DNA of 64,000 bases, taken from Siniperca chuatsi (taxonomy: Eukaryota > Chordata > Actinopteri > Centrarchiformes > Sinipercidae). The stretch lies in NCBI RefSeq assembly GCF_020085105.1, contig NC_058043.1, positions 16,452,667-16,516,666 of the forward strand, read 5' to 3'. Numbering within the stretch: position 1 is the stretch's first letter; every line of letters begins with the position of its first letter. The notes beneath the pieces are model-generated. The model made no database searches and had not been told where the DNA came from. It saw only the letters and a list, made by a program, of their open reading frames with translations. Of the stretch, positions 63,798 through 64,000 are shown in pieces. The position numbers and the translations under genes are program-made.

Positions 63798-63887
63798 CTG
63801 TGTGTACAATTAAAGACTTCCATCAGATCATCAATGTCAGGTTTAACATCAGGACAATTTTACAAAAAGCCTTTACAGTTAAAAAAA

Positions 63888-64000
63888 GGTCCAGTGTGTA
63901 GGATTTAGTGGCATCTAGCAGTGAAATTGCAGTTTGCATCCATTTGAATACCGATCGCCTCACCCTCCCAAGCGTGTAGGAGAAACTACGGTGGCCATGA
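63888..64000 (+). repeat. Start of a common teleost interspersed repeat, cut by the window end
   Basis: Reads GGTCCAGTGTGTAGGATTTA, then GTGGCATCTAGCAGTGA, then CAAGCGTGTAGGAGAA and ACGGTGGCCATGA. I recognise this pattern as a frequent non-coding fish repeat in introns. Here it lies in an eif4enif1 intron. Confidence 0.6.

Noticed and set aside
1-64000. CRISPR arrays, operons, tRNA, rRNA or phage-like genes
   Set aside because: Looked for regular spacers, cloverleaf tRNA boxes and compact gene runs; none seen, consistent with vertebrate nuclear DNA.

Overview
The window is vertebrate nuclear DNA, almost certainly from a ray-finned (teleost) fish. Genes are split into many short exons with GT-AG introns. 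Non-coding DNA is AT-rich and full of fish-type interspersed repeats. The proteins match vertebrate families well enough to rebuild exon by exon. I see no operon, phage, CRISPR array or prokaryotic signal, and no convincing undescribed system. The value lies in a clean gene map, several splicing oddities and layered transposon insertions.

Layout from left to right. (1) 963-1447, + strand: last three coding exons of a Rab-family GTPase ending in a Cys-Cys prenylation motif. (2) 4603-7138, - strand: complete trub2 (mitochondrial pseudouridine synthase). It is head-to-head with (3) 8778-9849, + strand: hdhd3 (HAD-like hydrolase), so the two probably share a promoter region. (4) 14493-20400, - strand: tgfa (transforming growth factor alpha), seven coding exons, with a decayed Tc1 transposon in one intron. 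(5) 23404-32582 and (6) 34840-45278, + strand: two tandem SLC2A11-type class II sugar transporters with almost identical exon lengths. (7) 50338-60309, - strand: patz1 (BTB, AT-hook and eight C2H2 fingers), with a GC-AG intron and a strong candidate for an extra in-frame cassette exon. (8) 63000-63797, - strand: last two coding exons of eif4enif1 (4E-T).

The genes do not form one pathway. TRUB2 acts on mitochondrial RNA, TGFA signals through EGFR, the SLC2A11 proteins move hexoses across membranes, PATZ1 regulates transcription, and 4E-T represses and stores mRNA. In human, patz1 and eif4enif1 are close neighbours on 22q12 and SLC2A11 is also on chromosome 22. The other genes lie elsewhere in human, so the block mixes several ancestral segments.

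Repeats: at least seven copies or fragments of one MITE-like family with CAGTGGTGGAA ends, two copies of a palindromic MITE (one in each transporter gene), several other short inverted-repeat elements, a 1.6 kb Tc1 element with long internal-repeat arms, a second Tc1 fossil, and a 5'-truncated RTE/Rex3-like LINE nested in two older elements. All exon boundaries were read by eye from splice consensus, reading phase and family similarity, without transcript data.
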